This document shows, piece by piece, positions 63,001 to 64,000 of a stretch of 64,000 nt of DNA. Location of the stretch: NCBI RefSeq assembly GCF_035918155.1, contig NZ_CP109328.1, positions 372,001-436,000 of the forward strand. Reading direction: 5' to 3'. The stretch is from Streptomyces sp. NBC_01591. GTDB lineage: Bacteria; Actinomycetota; Actinomycetes; Streptomycetales; Streptomycetaceae. Below the pieces are notes generated by a model. That model was not told the DNA's origin. It ran no database searches and worked only from the letters and a program-made list of their open reading frames with translations. The position numbers and the translations under genes are program-made. Position 1 is the stretch's first letter. Every line of letters begins with the position of its first letter.

Positions 63001-64000
63001 GAGGGCCGCACCGGCACCGCCACCTCGTCCGGCGACCTCGACGCCTTCCGGGGCGCCTGGCAGGCCGCCCGCACCGACCTCACGTTCGTCGTGCAGCGCC
63101 AGGACGACGGCTCCCTGCTCGGGATGGCCGAGTACGCCACCGCCCTGTTCGACCCGGCCACCGTCGAGCGGTTCTCCGCCTGCTGGACCCGGCTGCTGGA
63201 GGCGGTCGCCGACGACCCGTGGGTACGCCTGGGCACCGCCGACATCCTGCCCGCCCCGCTGCGGGCCGAACTCGTCGCCCACGGCCCCGGCCCCGCGGAC
63301 CCGGGAGACATCCACACCGACGCCTCGGACGGCGGCGTGCACACCGTGATCGCGGAGGTGGCGCGGCGCTCCCCCGAGGACACGGCCGTCGTGTGCGGCG
63401 ACGAGACCTGGACGTACGAACGCCTCGTGCGCCGCGCCGAATCCCTCGGCCACCGGCTGCGCGGCCTCGGCGCCGGTCCGGAGACCACCGTCGCCGTGCT
63501 GCTCGGCCGCACCCCCGACCTGCTCGCCACGGTCCTCGGCATCTGGCACTCGGGCGCCGCCCATGTGCCCCTCGACCCGGGCGTGCCCGACGACCGGCTC
63601 GCCCATGTGCTCGCCGACTCGCGGGCGGGCGTCCTCGTCACCGACACGGCGGGCGCCGCACGCCTGGCCGGGATCCACCGCGGCGCCGTCCTCGCCCTGG
63701 ACACCGAAGCCGACACCGACATGGAACCGGCGGCCGGACTCGCCGCCGACGCCGAGCCGTTCCCGGCCGGCGACGGCGGGCGCCTCGCCTACCTGATGTA
63801 CACCTCCGGCTCCACCGGCCGCCCCAAGGGGGTCGCCGTCGAGCACCGCGCCCTGCTGCGGACCCTGCGCGCCTTCCAGGCCCACCTGGACTTCGGGCAG
63901 GGCCCCGACGACGCCTACCTCGCCCTGGCACAGCCCACGTTCGACATCTCCTGGACCGAGCTCGTCATGCCACTCGTCGCGGGCGGCCGGGTCGTCCTCG
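60040..64000 (+). CDS. Non-ribosomal peptide synthetase, A-PCP-C-A... (right end open)
   Basis: At least 1320 aa from GTG 60040, behind GGAGGAGAG; the gene runs off the window. Domains: A1 (about 22-540; VLHTSGSTGRPKGVVV near 182), PCP (DFFQLGGSSLM, Ser near 577), C (LPLSPGQQGMWLLD near 640, HHIACDGWS near 766, LCL-like) and the start of A2 (from about 1097; YMYTSGSTGRPKGVAV near 1248). There is no N-terminal C domain, fitting acylation by the free C protein upstream. Reading A1 residues at the ten usual positions gives roughly D-A-L-Q-F-A-T-V-D-K, nearest in pattern to some Gln/Glu codes, but weak. A2 starts D-I-S-W-T and is cut before the rest of the code. Confidence 0.93.
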   Translation, partial: MNDHTLSGSNTGATAARTTTAPLLPELFAAQRARTPGAPAVIDAGGRVVTYAELGARAALFAARLHALGVRPGDFVGVCLRRGPDLVAGLLGVWLAGGAYVPLDPNHPESRIALVLDDARAPVALAERATAGKLPAATRLLLAEDVTDGPVDSTDEQPLDEAGERPPGAPEFVAEPARPAYVLHTSGSTGRPKGVVVPHAGIANRVRWLAHRHRLGPADRVLLKTTVGFDAAGLELFSPLVSGAALVLAPDGAERDPATLLAAVADHGVTVLQGVPSVYRRLVEEPGWERATALRLVFSAGEPLHADLCRRILERVPGVRIWNTYGPTEASVDITEHLWDPAKDTGAVPIGRPIGNMRVVVLDPAGRPVPVGVPGELHAGGIGLALGYLGRPDLTAERFVPDPHNGGQRLYRTGDKVRWRADGVLEYLGRLDQQVKVNGVRIEPGEVEAALAAHPWVRAAVAAAVPDTAAGGHRLAAWVQPRGEAPRPDELRAFLRRTLPDVLVPSVFVTVDEWPLTASGKIDRGALPDPAESRTETAHVPVRDAAERAVAEIWAHLIGIPAGEIGATHDFFQLGGSSLMLTRLSELLSASAGTRIPLRALFTATTVETQAALVGRRADPAGDHVAETVLPVPRKPEGLPLSPGQQGMWLLDRLRPGSSEWNAPVFLTLPAEYSDATVATALGALADRHEILRTRYVLHGTEPVQIADAPGTRPPRLRTALAATADELNALVQEEFACPFDLENGPVWRALTVRRGTEHLHMILSLHHIACDGWSSVVLERDLKALAEAAHTGTDARLPELPVQYADHAAHRRARLTDTFVSRELDHWKRVLDGIAPLDLPTDRPRPPVRDAHGAVHLFTVPAALTERVAALGRSCGATLQQTLLTAFSALVARLTGRWDVPVGIPVAGRERPEVAEVAGFFLNTLVLRCDADADDTFHDAVVRVRDTAREAFAHQELPFDRLVAELDESRDAARTPLYQVMFDLHEEGRTGTATSSGDLDAFRGAWQAARTDLTFVVQRQDDGSLLGMAEYATALFDPATVERFSACWTRLLEAVADDPWVRLGTADILPAPLRAELVAHGPGPADPGDIHTDASDGGVHTVIAEVARRSPEDTAVVCGDETWTYERLVRRAESLGHRLRGLGAGPETTVAVLLGRTPDLLATVLGIWHSGAAHVPLDPGVPDDRLAHVLADSRAGVLVTDTAGAARLAGIHRGAVLALDTEADTDMEPAAGLAADAEPFPAGDGGRLAYLMYTSGSTGRPKGVAVEHRALLRTLRAFQAHLDFGQGPDDAYLALAQPTFDISWTELVMPLVAGGRVVL

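Noticed and set aside
59764..63885. Very long open frame on the minus strand opposite the NRPS
   Set aside because: Its translation is Gly/Arg/Val-rich without motifs, and it mirrors the codon bias of the NRPS on the plus strand. A shadow frame of GC-rich DNA.

Overview
The window is very GC-rich actinomycete DNA. Codon use, GTG starts, leaderless promoters and family content (SARP regulator, Tap/Tpg-like genes, DUF4097/ABC operon) all point to Streptomyces or a close relative. No rRNA, tRNA, CRISPR array or intact transposase was found.

Layout. (1) 1-5290: a tightly overlapping operon with a gene end, a glutamate-mutase-E-like protein, an FAD/NAD(P)-binding oxidoreductase, an acyl-CoA-synthetase-like ligase and a BFD-type [2Fe-2S] protein. 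It ends in a long hairpin. (2) 5395-7999: a large inverted repeat followed by a small unknown gene, a Tap-like protein (XRE helix-turn-helix plus polymerase-palm-like motifs) and an abutting Tpg-like gene, that is, a divergent telomere or terminal-protein type module. (3) 8000-17800: chromosome-arm style territory with several truncated genes (DUF2268, HxlR, a phosphotransferase, an isochorismatase) between intact genes: a methyltransferase, an ABC exporter divergent from a two-component system, a GntR-TetR hybrid regulator divergent from a TetX-like monooxygenase, and DUF3626. (4) 17889-22819 (minus): HicB-like ribbon-helix-helix protein, DUF4097, drug-type ABC exporter, cytochrome P450 and ferredoxin. 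(5) 23141-37375: mixed housekeeping and accessory genes: PQQ-repeat lipoprotein, GNAT-NTF2 fusion, TetR, DeoR-DUF4406-NUDIX, Tat lipoprotein hydrolase, L,D-transpeptidase, VOC and NTF2 proteins, PPOX protein, phosphotransferase and serine hydrolase.

(6) 37520-64000 (open at the right edge): a biosynthetic gene cluster. An acyl-CoA carboxylase pair at its left border can supply malonyl-type units. An AfsR-like SARP regulator is followed by sbnB-like, trpE, trpG, a 96-aa protein with three 16-residue repeats, and trpD. A minus-strand set encodes a tryptophan halogenase, a flavin reductase and a cation/proton antiporter. Then come sbnA-like, ACP, KS, CLF-like KS, ketoreductase, an HCCA-isomerase-like protein, a free condensation domain, an FAD monooxygenase, MbtH and an NRPS starting A-PCP-C-A. 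Read together, the cluster makes tryptophan (TrpE/G/D), chlorinates it (halogenase with flavin reductase), makes L-2,3-diaminopropionate (SbnA/SbnB), builds an acyl chain on a discrete ACP with a KS/CLF pair, and probably transfers that chain with the free C domain to an NRPS whose first module has no C domain of its own. The inferred product is an acylated peptide with chlorotryptophan and diaminopropionate; the structure cannot be read from this window.

The most unusual items are the repeat protein between trpG and trpD, the divergent Tap/Tpg-like module with its 63-bp palindrome, the split acylation logic of the NRPS, and a dispersed hairpin element that sits on or near stop codons at three places.
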